Of a stretch of DNA of 64,000 nt, positions 33,111-41,854 are shown piece after piece. The first letter of the stretch is position 1. The number at the start of each line of letters is the position of its first letter. The notes below the pieces were generated by a model. It ran no database searches. It saw nothing but the letters and a program-made list of their open reading frames with translations, and was not told the origin of the DNA. The stretch is from assembly GCF_042682745.1 (NCBI RefSeq), contig NZ_JBHUIO010000005.1, forward strand, positions 1 to 64,000. The letters are read 5' to 3'. A program made the position numbers and the translations under genes. This stretch comes from Tumebacillus_A lipolyticus (GTDB lineage: Bacteria; Bacillota; Bacilli; Tumebacillales; Tumebacillaceae).

Positions 33111-33135
33111 AAAAAAGCACCTCGCAGGAGATGCT
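33111..33135 (-). terminator. Terminator between the AIM24-like gene and mre11
   Basis: AGCATCTC(CTGC)GAGGTGCT followed by TTTTTT on the minus strand. It separates the nurA-herA unit from the mre11-rad50 unit. The remainder of 33000-33163 holds no gene. Confidence 0.88.
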
Positions 33136-33163
33136 TTCTTGTGCGTGCCAGATTTTGACTCGA

Positions 33164-33943
33164 TCATCTTTCGAACAGGTTCCCCAGTCCGCCTAAGACG
33201 CTGCCCTCATCTTTTTTCTTGCCGCCCGCCGCTGCGAAGACGCGCGATGCGAGACGTGAGAACGGCAGGGATTGGATCCACACTCTCCCCGGTCCGCGCA
33301 GCGTTGCGAAAAAGAGGCCTTCGCCGCCGAACAGAGCGGTCTTGATCCCGCCGACAAACTGAATGTCGTACTCGACTTCGCGCGTCATCGCCACGAGACA
33401 GCCTGTGTCGATCCGAAGCTGCTCGCCCGGATTCAGTTGGCGCTCGTAGATCGTGCCGCCCGCGTGAATAAACGCGAGGCCGTCACCTTCGAGCTTCTGC
33501 ATGATAAACCCTTCGCCGCCGAAGAAGCCAGTTCCGAGCTTCTTCTGAAAGTCGATGCCGACAGAGACGCCTTTTGCCGCGCAGAGAAACGCCTCTTTTT
33601 GACAGACCACCTTGCCGCCTAAGCGACTGAGGTCCATCGGAATGATCTTGCCCGGGTAAGGAGCTGCGAAGCAGACATGTTTCTTGCCGCGCCCTTCGTT
33701 CGTAAACACGGTCATGAACAGACTCTCTCCGGTCAAGAGGCGCTTGCCCGCGCCAAACAGCTTGCCCATCAGCCCGCCGCCCGCATTGGAACCATCGCCG
33801 AAGATCGTCTCCATCGCGATCGACTCTTCCATCATCATCAAGCTGCCCGCCTCGGCGATCACGCTCTCTTCTGGGTCGAGTTCAATCTCCACAAACTGCA
33901 TGTCATCTCCGTACAACCTGTAATCGATCTCATGTGCTGCCAT
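33164..33943 (-). CDS. AIM24/TIGR00266-like protein
   Basis: A 259-residue protein of the AIM24 family, named for yeast mitochondrial Aim24. It contains the repeated Gly-rich beta-structure of the family: AEAGSLMMMEESIAMETIF, a GGGLMGKLFGAGKRLLTGESLFM block and GVKTALFGGEGLFFATL-like motif. Its biochemical function is unknown. ATG 33943 has GAAGGGGG upstream and begins 1 nt after the acetyltransferase stop, so the two are coupled. A terminator follows. Confidence 0.88.
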   Translation of the reverse strand: MAAHEIDYRLYGDDMQFVEIELDPEESVIAEAGSLMMMEESIAMETIFGDGSNAGGGLMGKLFGAGKRLLTGESLFMTVFTNEGRGKKHVCFAAPYPGKIIPMDLSRLGGKVVCQKEAFLCAAKGVSVGIDFQKKLGTGFFGGEGFIMQKLEGDGLAFIHAGGTIYERQLNPGEQLRIDTGCLVAMTREVEYDIQFVGGIKTALFGGEGLFFATLRGPGRVWIQSLPFSRLASRVFAAAGGKKKDEGSVLGGLGNLFER

Positions 33944-33944
33944 C

Positions 33945-34499
33945 TTACTTGCCCCCTTCTTCCGTCTGTTTGCGCGCCTCATGCTCGCGTCGCAAGATAC
34001 CCATATAGATGATGTCATGATACTTGCCTTCTCGGAACAGTTCCTCACGCATGCGAGCTTCCACTTGGAAACCGCTCTTTTCATACGAGCGGATCGCCGG
34101 TTCATTGAACGAGAACACCCCGAGCTTTACCTTGTGCACATTCATAAAGCGGAAGATGAAATCGAGCAGCAATTCCATCGCCTCTGTGCCATACCCTTTG
34201 CCGCGATGTTCCGGCCCGCCGATCATGATGCTCACCCAGCAGTTTCCGTGCAGCAGATCGACGCGAAAGATAGAGCAGACGCCGACGAACGTCCCGTCCA
34301 ACATCTCGATCGCAAAGGAGTGCTTCTCACTCTTCTGGCTGAGCGCCCGCATTTCCTGCTCCACCTCTTGCACAACCACCGGATAAGGCACGCCTGGAGC
34401 ATGCATCAAGCGCGCTTCGAAATCCTGCTCCAGCTTTACGACATGCTCCGCATCCTCCACCTGCAAGGCGCGCAACTGCACGCGCGTCCCTTTCATCAT
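33945..34499 (-). CDS. GNAT family N-acetyltransferase
   Basis: A 184-residue acetyltransferase of the RimJ/RimL-like group. VQLRALQVEDAEHVVKL starts the fold; the acetyl-CoA loop is GGPEHRGKGYGTEAMELLL, followed by HKVKLGVFSFNEPAIRSYEKSGFQ. GGAGGTGA precedes two adjacent ATGs, the first at 34499. It sits between herA (22 nt upstream) and the AIM24-like gene (1 nt downstream). The substrate is unknown; the position does not prove a link to DNA repair. Confidence 0.88.
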   Translation of the reverse strand: MMKGTRVQLRALQVEDAEHVVKLEQDFEARLMHAPGVPYPVVVQEVEQEMRALSQKSEKHSFAIEMLDGTFVGVCSIFRVDLLHGNCWVSIMIGGPEHRGKGYGTEAMELLLDFIFRFMNVHKVKLGVFSFNEPAIRSYEKSGFQVEARMREELFREGKYHDIIYMGILRREHEARKQTEEGGK

Positions 34500-34521
34500 T
34501 TGCCGCTCACCTCCAGCCGCT

Positions 34522-36390
34522 TCATGCTTTCCGATAGCGCGAGCCAAACGGCGTGCTCTCCTGCACCACACGCCCCTGCTCACACAGCTCCTCCAGCGCA
34601 TGCGCGAGCTCATCATGCCCGAGCGTGCGCCCCGCCTTGCGCGAGACGTCTGTCAGATAGGCGTTCAAGTTAAACGCATCGATCGGCAAGATCGGCTCGA
34701 TCGCCTCCCACAGCTTCGCATCCTGTTCTGCAAACGCCTCTTCCAGCTCTTCGAACGGGTTTTTAAAATGCGGGGAGGTGGTCTTGGAGACGCGAATGCG
34801 CACCGAGTTGGTGCGGCCTGTTATTGCCGAGGAAATAAATGCGGTCCCCGATGGCAGATAGGGCAGGCGCGACGCTTCTTCCGGCGTGATGTCAGTCTCC
34901 TCTTTGATCACCGAGATGTCGACAGAGCGCACGGTGCGAAACACCATCTTTGTCGACAGCTGCGCGGTGATCGTATCGTCGAGCAGCGCGGGTCGCTGTG
35001 TTGCGAAGACGAGAAACACTCCGTACTTCCGCCCCTCTTGCGCAATCTCTTTCAGCACGCCTTTCGCCGGTGCTGGTACATCCCCTTTGGGAGCGAAATT
35101 GTGCGCCTCGTCGGTGATGATGATAAACGGTGGAAACTTCTCTTCGATCGGCCTTCCCTTCTGAATCGAATCTCTGTATTCCCTCCGCTTCCGATATAGC
35201 TTGCGCACGACATAGAAAGCGAACACGTTCAGGAAGTACATCGAGCCGCGGATGACGACCAGCTGGCGTTTCATGAACGCCTCTTCCACCTTTTTCGTCC
35301 CCGCCGAAGTGAACACGCCCTCCATCTCCAGACGGTGCATTCGCCGCATCACCGAGCGCAGCGTGCCGGCGAATCCGCCCACCTTATCCTTATAAGTTTT
35401 GAGCAGGTTGTACAGCGTCGAGACCCGCTCTTTTTCATCCGGATTGAGATGTTCGAGCTCGCCATGCGATTTGCGGATGTCCGCTTCGTTGTCGAGCGCC
35501 TCCGCGAGATTGGACAGCCGCGTCGAGTAGGACAGATAGCTGTCCCTGTTTTTATGTACCGCTTTGATCGCCGTCTCCATCGCATCGGTGATGCTGCCTG
35601 AAGACGCCCGCAACAAGGAAACGATATCATCCCCCTGCAACTCGGTAAACTCGATCCCGATGTCCACCCCCGCATCGAGCACGACAAAGCGCTTTTTAAA
35701 CGATTGGCGAAACTCCTCGGGCAGACCGGGAAACTCCTGATCGAACGACAGCTCAAAATGTGGGTCGAACACGACAGCCGGCACCTGTTTCATCATGATC
35801 TCTTCCAACAGGACCCTCGTGCCGAACGATTTCCCCGATCCGGAGCCGCCGAAGATCCCGATGTGCGGATATTGGTCCATCGAGCGATAATCGAAGACGA
35901 ACGGAACGCCGTTTTGCGCCCGCACCCCCTGCTCTTTGTCGAACAGCGGCGCCACCCCGAGCAGATCGGCTGGCATGTCCTTGGCGATCTCCGCCGTGCC
36001 TTGGATCACGCCGAGCGTCAAACCCTGAGCTGGACGGCGCTTGACCAACAGCGACTCCACCTCGGCAAACCTGGGCACGCGCACCATCGCTCCGACTTTG
36101 ATCGGAATGGTCAGCTCCTCGATCAATCGCACTTTTGCCAGATTGATCTCCTCATCCTCGATGGCGAACCCCACCTGGCGCAACCCGCTCAGCACGCCCT
36201 CGTCCACAAATTGATTTTGCTCCGACGCGAGGGGAATGTAGCGATTGAAGGTCATCGTCTCCACCACTTCCGCCTTCGGATCGCCCTGATCCCGCTCTTC
36301 GATGATCAGGATTTCGTTGATCTGAAACTTGCGCGCCCGCGACGCAACCCACGCTTCGAGCTGGGTCGTTTGTCCGACGATCTGCATCAT
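34522..36390 (-). CDS. herA: HerA-type DNA translocase
   Basis: A 622-residue hexameric FtsK/HerA-family ATPase that pumps DNA to NurA during end resection in archaea. An N-terminal beta-rich HAS-barrel (about 1-130) is followed by a RecA-like motor with Walker A GGSGSGKS (181-188), Walker B FIIITDEAH (422-430), a helical insert between them, and TAFISSAITGRTNSVRIRVS near the end. Length is somewhat above archaeal HerA. It begins 3 nt after the nurA stop; GGAGAGGAGGGA upstream lies in nurA. Plasmid and defence HerA proteins usually pair with Sir2 or DUF4297, neither of which is here. Confidence 0.92.
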   Translation of the reverse strand: MMQIVGQTTQLEAWVASRARKFQINEILIIEERDQGDPKAEVVETMTFNRYIPLASEQNQFVDEGVLSGLRQVGFAIEDEEINLAKVRLIEELTIPIKVGAMVRVPRFAEVESLLVKRRPAQGLTLGVIQGTAEIAKDMPADLLGVAPLFDKEQGVRAQNGVPFVFDYRSMDQYPHIGIFGGSGSGKSFGTRVLLEEIMMKQVPAVVFDPHFELSFDQEFPGLPEEFRQSFKKRFVVLDAGVDIGIEFTELQGDDIVSLLRASSGSITDAMETAIKAVHKNRDSYLSYSTRLSNLAEALDNEADIRKSHGELEHLNPDEKERVSTLYNLLKTYKDKVGGFAGTLRSVMRRMHRLEMEGVFTSAGTKKVEEAFMKRQLVVIRGSMYFLNVFAFYVVRKLYRKRREYRDSIQKGRPIEEKFPPFIIITDEAHNFAPKGDVPAPAKGVLKEIAQEGRKYGVFLVFATQRPALLDDTITAQLSTKMVFRTVRSVDISVIKEETDITPEEASRLPYLPSGTAFISSAITGRTNSVRIRVSKTTSPHFKNPFEELEEAFAEQDAKLWEAIEPILPIDAFNLNAYLTDVSRKAGRTLGHDELAHALEELCEQGRVVQESTPFGSRYRKA

Positions 36391-36393
36391 GCG

Positions 36394-37455
36394 CTAAAAG
36401 TCCCTCCTCTCCCGTTGTGACCGCAAAAACGACTCGATAATCTCCTGATCGAGATTGCCCTTCATGATCATCTCCACCTGCTTTCTGGTCAGCCGCGCCT
36501 GCTCATCGACGATGTCCAACCACAGCGGAATCCCGCGCGATTTGCTCGGCGTGATCGTGTACAGAAAGTTGACCACATCATCCACCCGGTCAGCCTGTTC
36601 GCGCAGCAGATCGCACGCCCCCGCCTGCGGTTGGTCAGAAAAGCGGGTGAACACGGTGTAAAACTCGTTTTTGATCGGCCGTTCCACGCTCGTCTTCAGC
36701 CATTCTCCCGTCTCCAACAGGTTGAACAGCACTTCCCGGTCATGTCCGCGCACAAACCCATCCAACAACCGCTCGTCCACCTCATCGAGGCGGGACTTCA
36801 GCCGATACGACCCGACCTCCTCGATCACGCCGACGACGATCGTGCCCGCATCGGTCACCGTTTCGACAAACTGATCCCACAGCTCGCCCGACTTGCCTTT
36901 CAGCCGCGAGAACCCGCCATCCATCAGCAGCAGAAACGGACGAAACTTTTCCACCGCCTCGATCGCCGCCTGCAGTTCCAGTTCGACCATCAGCTGATCG
37001 ACCAGCATCTGGTAGGCCTGCTGCTCGGCGAGATCGCGCTCGATCAGGCGATCTTCCTGCGGTGCGACCCGCAGCTCTTCGCGGCGCTGCTGCATAAAAT
37101 GCAAGACGGCGCGGTGGCTGTCCGCATCGAGCGCCGAAAACATCTTCACCCGCTCGACGGAGCTCGTCCCATCTCGGCCTGCGACGGTCGACTTGGCCAG
37201 CGCTTTGAACAGATGGATCGCGTACGGATACTGGCTGCCAAATTGGTTGACCGACCCGTCGACCCCGACGAGCGCTCGACCTTCGAACAGGTCTCGCACC
37301 TCTTGGTCGGACAGCTTTTTCGCGCGGACAAATTCCCCGACCGACGCCTCAAGGCCCGCTCGGAGCGCATTCTTGCCTTTGCGCTCGCCCCGCTTTTGCT
37401 GCAAGGTCACATTCAGCCCTTGAATCTCCTTGGCGAGCGTGAACAACCCGCTCAT
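36394..37455 (-). CDS. nurA: NurA-type 5'-3' nuclease
   Basis: A 353-residue NurA nuclease, an RNase H-fold Mn-dependent enzyme that resects double-strand breaks with HerA. The N-terminal catalytic motif is ALVGVDGSVNQFG with Asp66; the second conserved Asp is in FLLLMDGGF (~179); Glu/Asp-rich segments near the C-terminus (WLDIVDEQA) complete the site. AAAGGAGTGAGG before the ATG overlaps the end of the enoyl-CoA hydratase gene, so the two are coupled. Homology to archaeal NurA is judged from motifs and from the herA pairing. Confidence 0.9.
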   Translation of the reverse strand: MSGLFTLAKEIQGLNVTLQQKRGERKGKNALRAGLEASVGEFVRAKKLSDQEVRDLFEGRALVGVDGSVNQFGSQYPYAIHLFKALAKSTVAGRDGTSSVERVKMFSALDADSHRAVLHFMQQRREELRVAPQEDRLIERDLAEQQAYQMLVDQLMVELELQAAIEAVEKFRPFLLLMDGGFSRLKGKSGELWDQFVETVTDAGTIVVGVIEEVGSYRLKSRLDEVDERLLDGFVRGHDREVLFNLLETGEWLKTSVERPIKNEFYTVFTRFSDQPQAGACDLLREQADRVDDVVNFLYTITPSKSRGIPLWLDIVDEQARLTRKQVEMIMKGNLDQEIIESFLRSQRERRDF

Positions 37456-37462
37456 GCGCGCC

Positions 37463-38245
37463 TCACTCCTTTCGCCCGCGGCGAGCGAAAAATGCCTGCA
37501 GGTATTCCTCGTGCTCGGGCGATCCCCACAGGGAGGCCACCAATTGGCTCTCCCGCTCCATGCTCTCAGCGAGCGGCAGGCTCTCCGCCTCCTGCATCAA
37601 CCGCAGCAGCCCCTGCACCGCCTGAGGCGAGTGCGCGGTAAACGTGGCGGCCATCGACTTCGCTCGCTCGATCAGCTGCTCGTCTGGCACCACTTCATCG
37701 AAAAATCGGATCGCCTTCGCTGCTGCCGCATCGAGCACTTCACCGCTCAGCGCCATCCAGAGCGCCTGTTGCCTGCCGACGATCCGCGTGAGCAGCGCCA
37801 GCCCGCCCCAACCTGGGGAGACGCCGAGCTTCACCTGAATAAACCCGACGGTCGCCGACTGTGCGGCCACCCGAAAATGGCAGGCGGCCGCCACCTCGCC
37901 ACCGCCGCCGCGAGCAGCGCCGTTGACCGCGGCGATCACCGGCTTCGGGAAATCGGCGATCGTCTGGATCACCTCGCGCATCTGCGACATCTTCGCGTAG
38001 ACCTGCTCTTTCGTCTGCAACTCCGAATGAAACTCCTTCAGGTCGCCGCCGGCCACAAACACGCGCGCTCCCGCTCCGGTCAGGATCACCGCTCGCACGT
38101 CTCGATCATCCTTAGCCCGCTGCAGACCTTTTGCCAGCCCTTCCATCACCTGCGTGTTGACCGCATTGCTCGCTTCGGGGCGATCGATGCGCAAGATCGC
38201 AAGGTGTCGCTCCAGATCCATTTCAAAACGAACAGCATCGTTCAT
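37463..38245 (-). CDS. Enoyl-CoA hydratase/isomerase family protein
   Basis: A 260-residue crotonase-fold protein. The oxyanion-hole elements are VFVAGGDLKEFH and AAVNGAARGGGGEVAAACHFR; the latter has one more Gly than usual. At the position of the second catalytic Glu the chain reads KLGVSPGWGG, where a Glu is normally found (LGLxPExGG), so classical hydratase activity is doubtful. AAAGGAG lies 10 nt before the ATG. It is the first gene of the nurA-herA unit, with only 7 nt to nurA. Confidence 0.85.
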   Translation of the reverse strand: MNDAVRFEMDLERHLAILRIDRPEASNAVNTQVMEGLAKGLQRAKDDRDVRAVILTGAGARVFVAGGDLKEFHSELQTKEQVYAKMSQMREVIQTIADFPKPVIAAVNGAARGGGGEVAAACHFRVAAQSATVGFIQVKLGVSPGWGGLALLTRIVGRQQALWMALSGEVLDAAAAKAIRFFDEVVPDEQLIERAKSMAATFTAHSPQAVQGLLRLMQEAESLPLAESMERESQLVASLWGSPEHEEYLQAFFARRGRKE

Positions 38246-38443
38246 CGCTGACAGACTCCTTTATGATAAAATAAAAGACGGTTCACAAACATCTTGGAAT
38301 GATGTTCGGGGCCGCTAGAAAAACTACTCTGGTATTTACTTGTAACTAGCAGTACGGTACGCTAACGATGGCAGGTATGTTCTTCTTTCATCCTACCATA
38401 AAATGCAATCGGCAACGAAACATCATACGCAGGGGGAAATTTT
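38246..38443. other. Divergent intergenic region with an inverted repeat
   Basis: About 200 bp between the nurA-herA unit and the aminotransferase. AACATC (38288-38293) and GATGTT (38301-38306) form a 6-bp inverted repeat with a 7-bp spacer, an operator-like element. No promoter is clearly consensus on either strand. Confidence 0.35.
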
Positions 38444-39628
38444 ATGATCCGCGCAAAAAAACTTCAACATCTTACATCCTCCATCTTCACCGAGATGGCC
38501 AACCATAAGCATCGACTGATCGCTCAAGGCCGTGACATCATCGACCTCGGGATCGGCTCTCCCGACCTCCCGCCTCCACCGCACGTGATGGAAGCGCTGA
38601 AAAATTCTGTCATGCAGCAAAACGTCTACGGTTATGCGCACCAGCAGGGCTTCCCGACGCTGCGCCAAGCGTTTGCCGACTGGTTCAAAGCGCGCTTCAA
38701 CGGCGTAGAGCTCGATCCGGTCACCGAAGTGCTGACCTTGATGGGCTCGCAGGATGGCCTCGCCCACCTGCCGCTCGCCCTGCTCGACCCGGGCGATGTG
38801 GCGTTCGTTCCCGACCCGTCCTACCCGGTGTTCGCCTCTGGCATCCACCTCGCCTCCGCCGAAGTCGCACCGCTGCCGCTGCTGGCGGAGAACGGCTTCC
38901 TGCCCGACTTTGACAGCCTCGATCCCGAGACGGTCAAAAAGGCGAAGATGATGATCTTAAACTATCCGGGCAACCCGGTTCCCGCCGTCGCAGACGAAGC
39001 GTTTTACAAGCGGGCGATCGACTTCTGCCGCGAGAACGAGATCGTGCTCGTGCACGACCTCGCCTATTCGGAACTGACCTTCGACGACTATCGGCCGATG
39101 TCGATCTTGGAGATCCCCGGCGCGAAAGACGTTGCGGTCGAGTTTCATTCACTCTCGAAAAGCTATTCGATGGCCGGCTGTCGCATCGGCTTCATCGCCG
39201 GTAACCAAGAGGCGGTGGAAGCGCTGTCTCGCCTGAAATCGAACATCGACTACGGCGTGTTCGGCTCCGTCCAGCATGCGGCGACCGCCGCTCTGCAAGG
39301 GGATCAGTCGTACACCCGTCAGATGTCTGCCGTGTATCAAGAGCGCCGCGACATTCTGATCGACGGTCTGCGCGAGCTCGGCTGGGCGATCGAGAAACCG
39401 AAGGCGACCATGTTCATCTGGGCGAAGCTGCCCTTCGACATGCCTTCGATGGAGTTTGCGCTTCGCCTGGTCGAAGAGGCGGGCGTCGTCGTCATCCCGG
39501 GCGAAGCGTTCGGTCAGCATGGGCACGGCTATGTGCGCATCGCCTTGGTACAGCCGGCAGAGCGCCTGCGCGAGACGGTCCGCCGCATTGCAGAATCTGG
39601 TATTCTGAACAAAAAACCGATCGCCTGA
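38444..39628 (+). CDS. PLP-dependent aminotransferase, class I/II (DapL/AspC-like)
   Basis: A 394-residue fold-type I aminotransferase. The N-terminus IDLGIGSPDLPPPPHVMEAL and the central NYPGNPVPAVAD are typical. The PLP lysine is in SLSKSYSMAGCRIGF and the carboxylate-binding Arg in GYVRIALV. The sequence is closest in style to LL-diaminopimelate aminotransferase-like and aspartate aminotransferase-like proteins of Bacilli; the substrate cannot be fixed. GCAGGGGGAA precedes the ATG. The alanyl-tRNA editing gene follows after 19 nt. Confidence 0.88.
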   Translation: MIRAKKLQHLTSSIFTEMANHKHRLIAQGRDIIDLGIGSPDLPPPPHVMEALKNSVMQQNVYGYAHQQGFPTLRQAFADWFKARFNGVELDPVTEVLTLMGSQDGLAHLPLALLDPGDVAFVPDPSYPVFASGIHLASAEVAPLPLLAENGFLPDFDSLDPETVKKAKMMILNYPGNPVPAVADEAFYKRAIDFCRENEIVLVHDLAYSELTFDDYRPMSILEIPGAKDVAVEFHSLSKSYSMAGCRIGFIAGNQEAVEALSRLKSNIDYGVFGSVQHAATAALQGDQSYTRQMSAVYQERRDILIDGLRELGWAIEKPKATMFIWAKLPFDMPSMEFALRLVEEAGVVVIPGEAFGQHGHGYVRIALVQPAERLRETVRRIAESGILNKKPIA

Positions 39629-39647
39629 TAGAAGAGGGAGGCTTATC

Positions 39648-40859
39648 ATGTCTCGCAAGCTGTATTATGAAGACCCCTATTTGACCACCTTTACCGCCAC
39701 CGTCACGGAGCGCGGGGTCGAAGCGGGCGGCACGCCGTATGTTGTGCTCGATCAGACCGCCTTTTATCCGGTCGGAGGTGGGCAGCCTTGTGACCTCGGC
39801 CAGATCGACAGCATCGAAGTGATTGACGTGGAGGAGGTCGACGGTCGCATCCTGCATCGCCTCGCAGCGCCGCTTGCGGGTGGAGAGATCGTCCAGGCGG
39901 AGCTCGATTGGCAGCGCCGCTCCGACCTGATGCAACAGCACACCGGACAGCACATTCTCTCCGCCGCTTTTGAAGACCTGTTTGCAGCGGAGACGGTCGG
40001 CTTTCATCTCGGGCGGGAAACGACGACGATCGATCTGACCGTGTCCGAGCTGACGCAGGAGATGGTCGAGCGGGCGGAAGCGCTCGCCAACCGGATCATC
40101 TTCGAGAACCGCCCGGTCGAAGCGAAGTTCGTCACAGCGGAAGAGCTGGCAGCCATGCCGCTGCGCAAACAGCCGACTGTGACTGAGAACGTGCGCATCG
40201 TCTCCGTACGAGATTTTGATTATTCGCCCTGTGGAGGCACTCATTTCGCTCAGACGGGTGAGATCGGCCCGATCAAAGTGCTGTCCTGGAGCAAATACAA
40301 AGGCAACACGCGCGTCGAGATCGTCGCAGGCTGGCGCGCGTTACAAGCGATGACCGAGCAGCAGCTGGTGCTCAAAAATCTCTCCCGCCAGCTCACGTCG
40401 AGCTTCACCGACCTGCCGGGCAACGTCGAACGCCTGTTGCAGGAGAAAAAAGAGCTGGACAAGCAGTTGCAGGAGATCAAGGACAAAATGCTGCTCGTCG
40501 AAGCGCAAGAAGCGCTGCAGAACGCGATCCCTCAAGGCGAGCTGAGCATCGTTGTGCTCCCTCTGGAGCAGCGCACCATCCCCGAGCTGCAAAAGCTCGG
40601 ACAGCATATCACAAGCCTTGCGCCGAACAGCATCGCCCTGCTGGCAGCTTCCGGCGAGAAAACGCAGCTCGTCTTCGCACGCGGGGCGAACGTTCCGATC
40701 AAAATGAACGAGTTGCTCAAAGAAACCCTGCCCGTAATCGAGGGCAAGGGAGGCGGCAACCCTGATGTCGCCCAAGGTGGCGGCCAATCAGCGCTGCCCA
40801 CCGCAGAGGTGCTCCGCCATGCGCTCAGTCTGCTGTCGAACAAGCTGACCACCGTCTGA
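39648..40859 (+). CDS. Free-standing alanyl-tRNA editing protein (AlaX-L type, with DHHA1)
   Basis: A 403-residue trans-editing enzyme that deacylates mischarged Ser- or Gly-tRNA-Ala. An N-terminal beta-barrel (LDQTAFYPVGGGQPCDLG) precedes the zinc editing site HTGQH (HxxxH) and CGGTH. A coiled linker (about 245-290) leads to a DHHA1 domain ending GGGNPDVAQGGG. It lacks the synthetase catalytic domain. The length fits AlaX-L. GAGGGAGG precedes the ATG. It is co-transcribed with the aminotransferase and ends at a strong terminator. Confidence 0.93.
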   Translation: MSRKLYYEDPYLTTFTATVTERGVEAGGTPYVVLDQTAFYPVGGGQPCDLGQIDSIEVIDVEEVDGRILHRLAAPLAGGEIVQAELDWQRRSDLMQQHTGQHILSAAFEDLFAAETVGFHLGRETTTIDLTVSELTQEMVERAEALANRIIFENRPVEAKFVTAEELAAMPLRKQPTVTENVRIVSVRDFDYSPCGGTHFAQTGEIGPIKVLSWSKYKGNTRVEIVAGWRALQAMTEQQLVLKNLSRQLTSSFTDLPGNVERLLQEKKELDKQLQEIKDKMLLVEAQEALQNAIPQGELSIVVLPLEQRTIPELQKLGQHITSLAPNSIALLAASGEKTQLVFARGANVPIKMNELLKETLPVIEGKGGGNPDVAQGGGQSALPTAEVLRHALSLLSNKLTTV

Positions 40860-40871
40860 CTGACGAACGAT

Positions 40872-40929
40872 AAAAGCGATCAACAGTCTGGTATCATCGA
40901 TGATACCCGCTCTGTTGATCGCTTTTTTT
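40872..40929 (+). terminator. Terminator of the aminotransferase-alaX unit
   Basis: AAAAGCGATCAACAG/CTGTTGATCGCTTTTTTT with a second inner stem GGTATCATC/GATGATACC, ending in seven Ts. The internal palindrome makes it unusually long. Confidence 0.9.
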
Positions 40930-40998
40930 CACTCACATGATCGAACCTGATATGGGCAACAGAAAAACGCGCGATCGCCTAAAACCGACCTTTAACCG

Positions 40999-41757
40999 CT
41001 AGCCATTCTGTTGCGCATAATAAGTGAGCGCGTCTCGCAACACCTCTTTTGCGATGCCGGTGCGCTCATAGATGCGATCGCACCACGCTTCTAGCGATGT
41101 CAGCTTCGGCTCGGGAAACAGCCCTGCGCTCGTGCTCAAGAAGCTCTCCCCGTCGGAAAACTCCCAGTGAGCGACCTCCTGCCCAACTCGCACGCGCCGC
41201 TCTACCAGCTGCGTTCGAAAGCAGCGTTGAGACGCTTCTGCCGCCTGCATCAGCTCAAGCTGCGGAATTTTCCGCAGATCGTACACCTGTTGGCTCCGCT
41301 TCTCACCCGCACGATGATAGATGATCTCACAACTCGACTCGCCGACAGACACCTGCACCTGCGCCCCCGGAAAAAAGCCAGCGATCCTCTCGCCAGTGAA
41401 GGATGAGCGCTTTGGATCGAGCAACACAGGTTGAATCCACATATCGCCGAGGTCGCACAGATAGGGCGAACGGTGCTCATCGAAAGCCATCACCGCCACA
41501 TGTGCCTTTTCGTTCCGCATATCATGCCCGATCGCGTACGCTTCCACGCCAGCCTGTCGAAACTCATCTAACAGCCATAGCGCTAAATCGAAACAGTTGC
41601 CCGATGTCCCATACGTTGCATGATGTTCTCTCATCTGTTTGACCGTCCGCTGCCCGCCACCCGCCGAACGGCTCGCGTACCACGCTTTTGTCAGCGTCTC
41701 CATCGGCATTCGGTCAAATCGTTCCCAGACTGCTGCGATCTCTTTGGTCGCTCGCAT
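40999..41757 (-). CDS. Arylamine N-acetyltransferase/transglutaminase-fold-like protein
   Basis: A 252-residue protein with a likely Cys-His-Asp triad: TSGNCFDLALWLLDEF (Cys ~80), EKAHVAVMAF (His) and PYLCDLGDMW (Asp). The order and spacing match papain-like acyltransferases, especially arylamine N-acetyltransferases (C...H...D followed by G), but the flanking NAT signatures are not clear, and it could be a transglutaminase-like enzyme. No signal peptide. ATG 41757 has GAGGGGGAAAGG upstream; frames further upstream are not supported. It stands alone. Function inferred from motifs only. Confidence 0.7.
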   Translation of the reverse strand: MRATKEIAAVWERFDRMPMETLTKAWYASRSAGGGQRTVKQMREHHATYGTSGNCFDLALWLLDEFRQAGVEAYAIGHDMRNEKAHVAVMAFDEHRSPYLCDLGDMWIQPVLLDPKRSSFTGERIAGFFPGAQVQVSVGESSCEIIYHRAGEKRSQQVYDLRKIPQLELMQAAEASQRCFRTQLVERRVRVGQEVAHWEFSDGESFLSTSAGLFPEPKLTSLEAWCDRIYERTGIAKEVLRDALTYYAQQNG

Positions 41758-41812
41758 CGCCTTTCCCCCTCTGTCCAGATGAAGCATTGCAAGTTGTCTC
41801 ACTCCGCCAACG

Positions 41813-41841
41813 AAAAAAGACCGCCGATGCACACGGCGGCC
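41813..41841 (-). terminator. Terminator of the alcohol dehydrogenase gene
   Basis: GGCCGCCG/CGGCGGTC hairpin followed by six Ts on the minus strand, 14 nt after the stop. Confidence 0.88.
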
Positions 41842-41854
41842 ACCGAAGCTCAGC

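Noticed and set aside
36631..37641. Long open frame on the plus strand across nurA and the crotonase gene
   Set aside because: Antisense to two genes with recognisable motifs; Arg/His/Gln-rich shadow composition.
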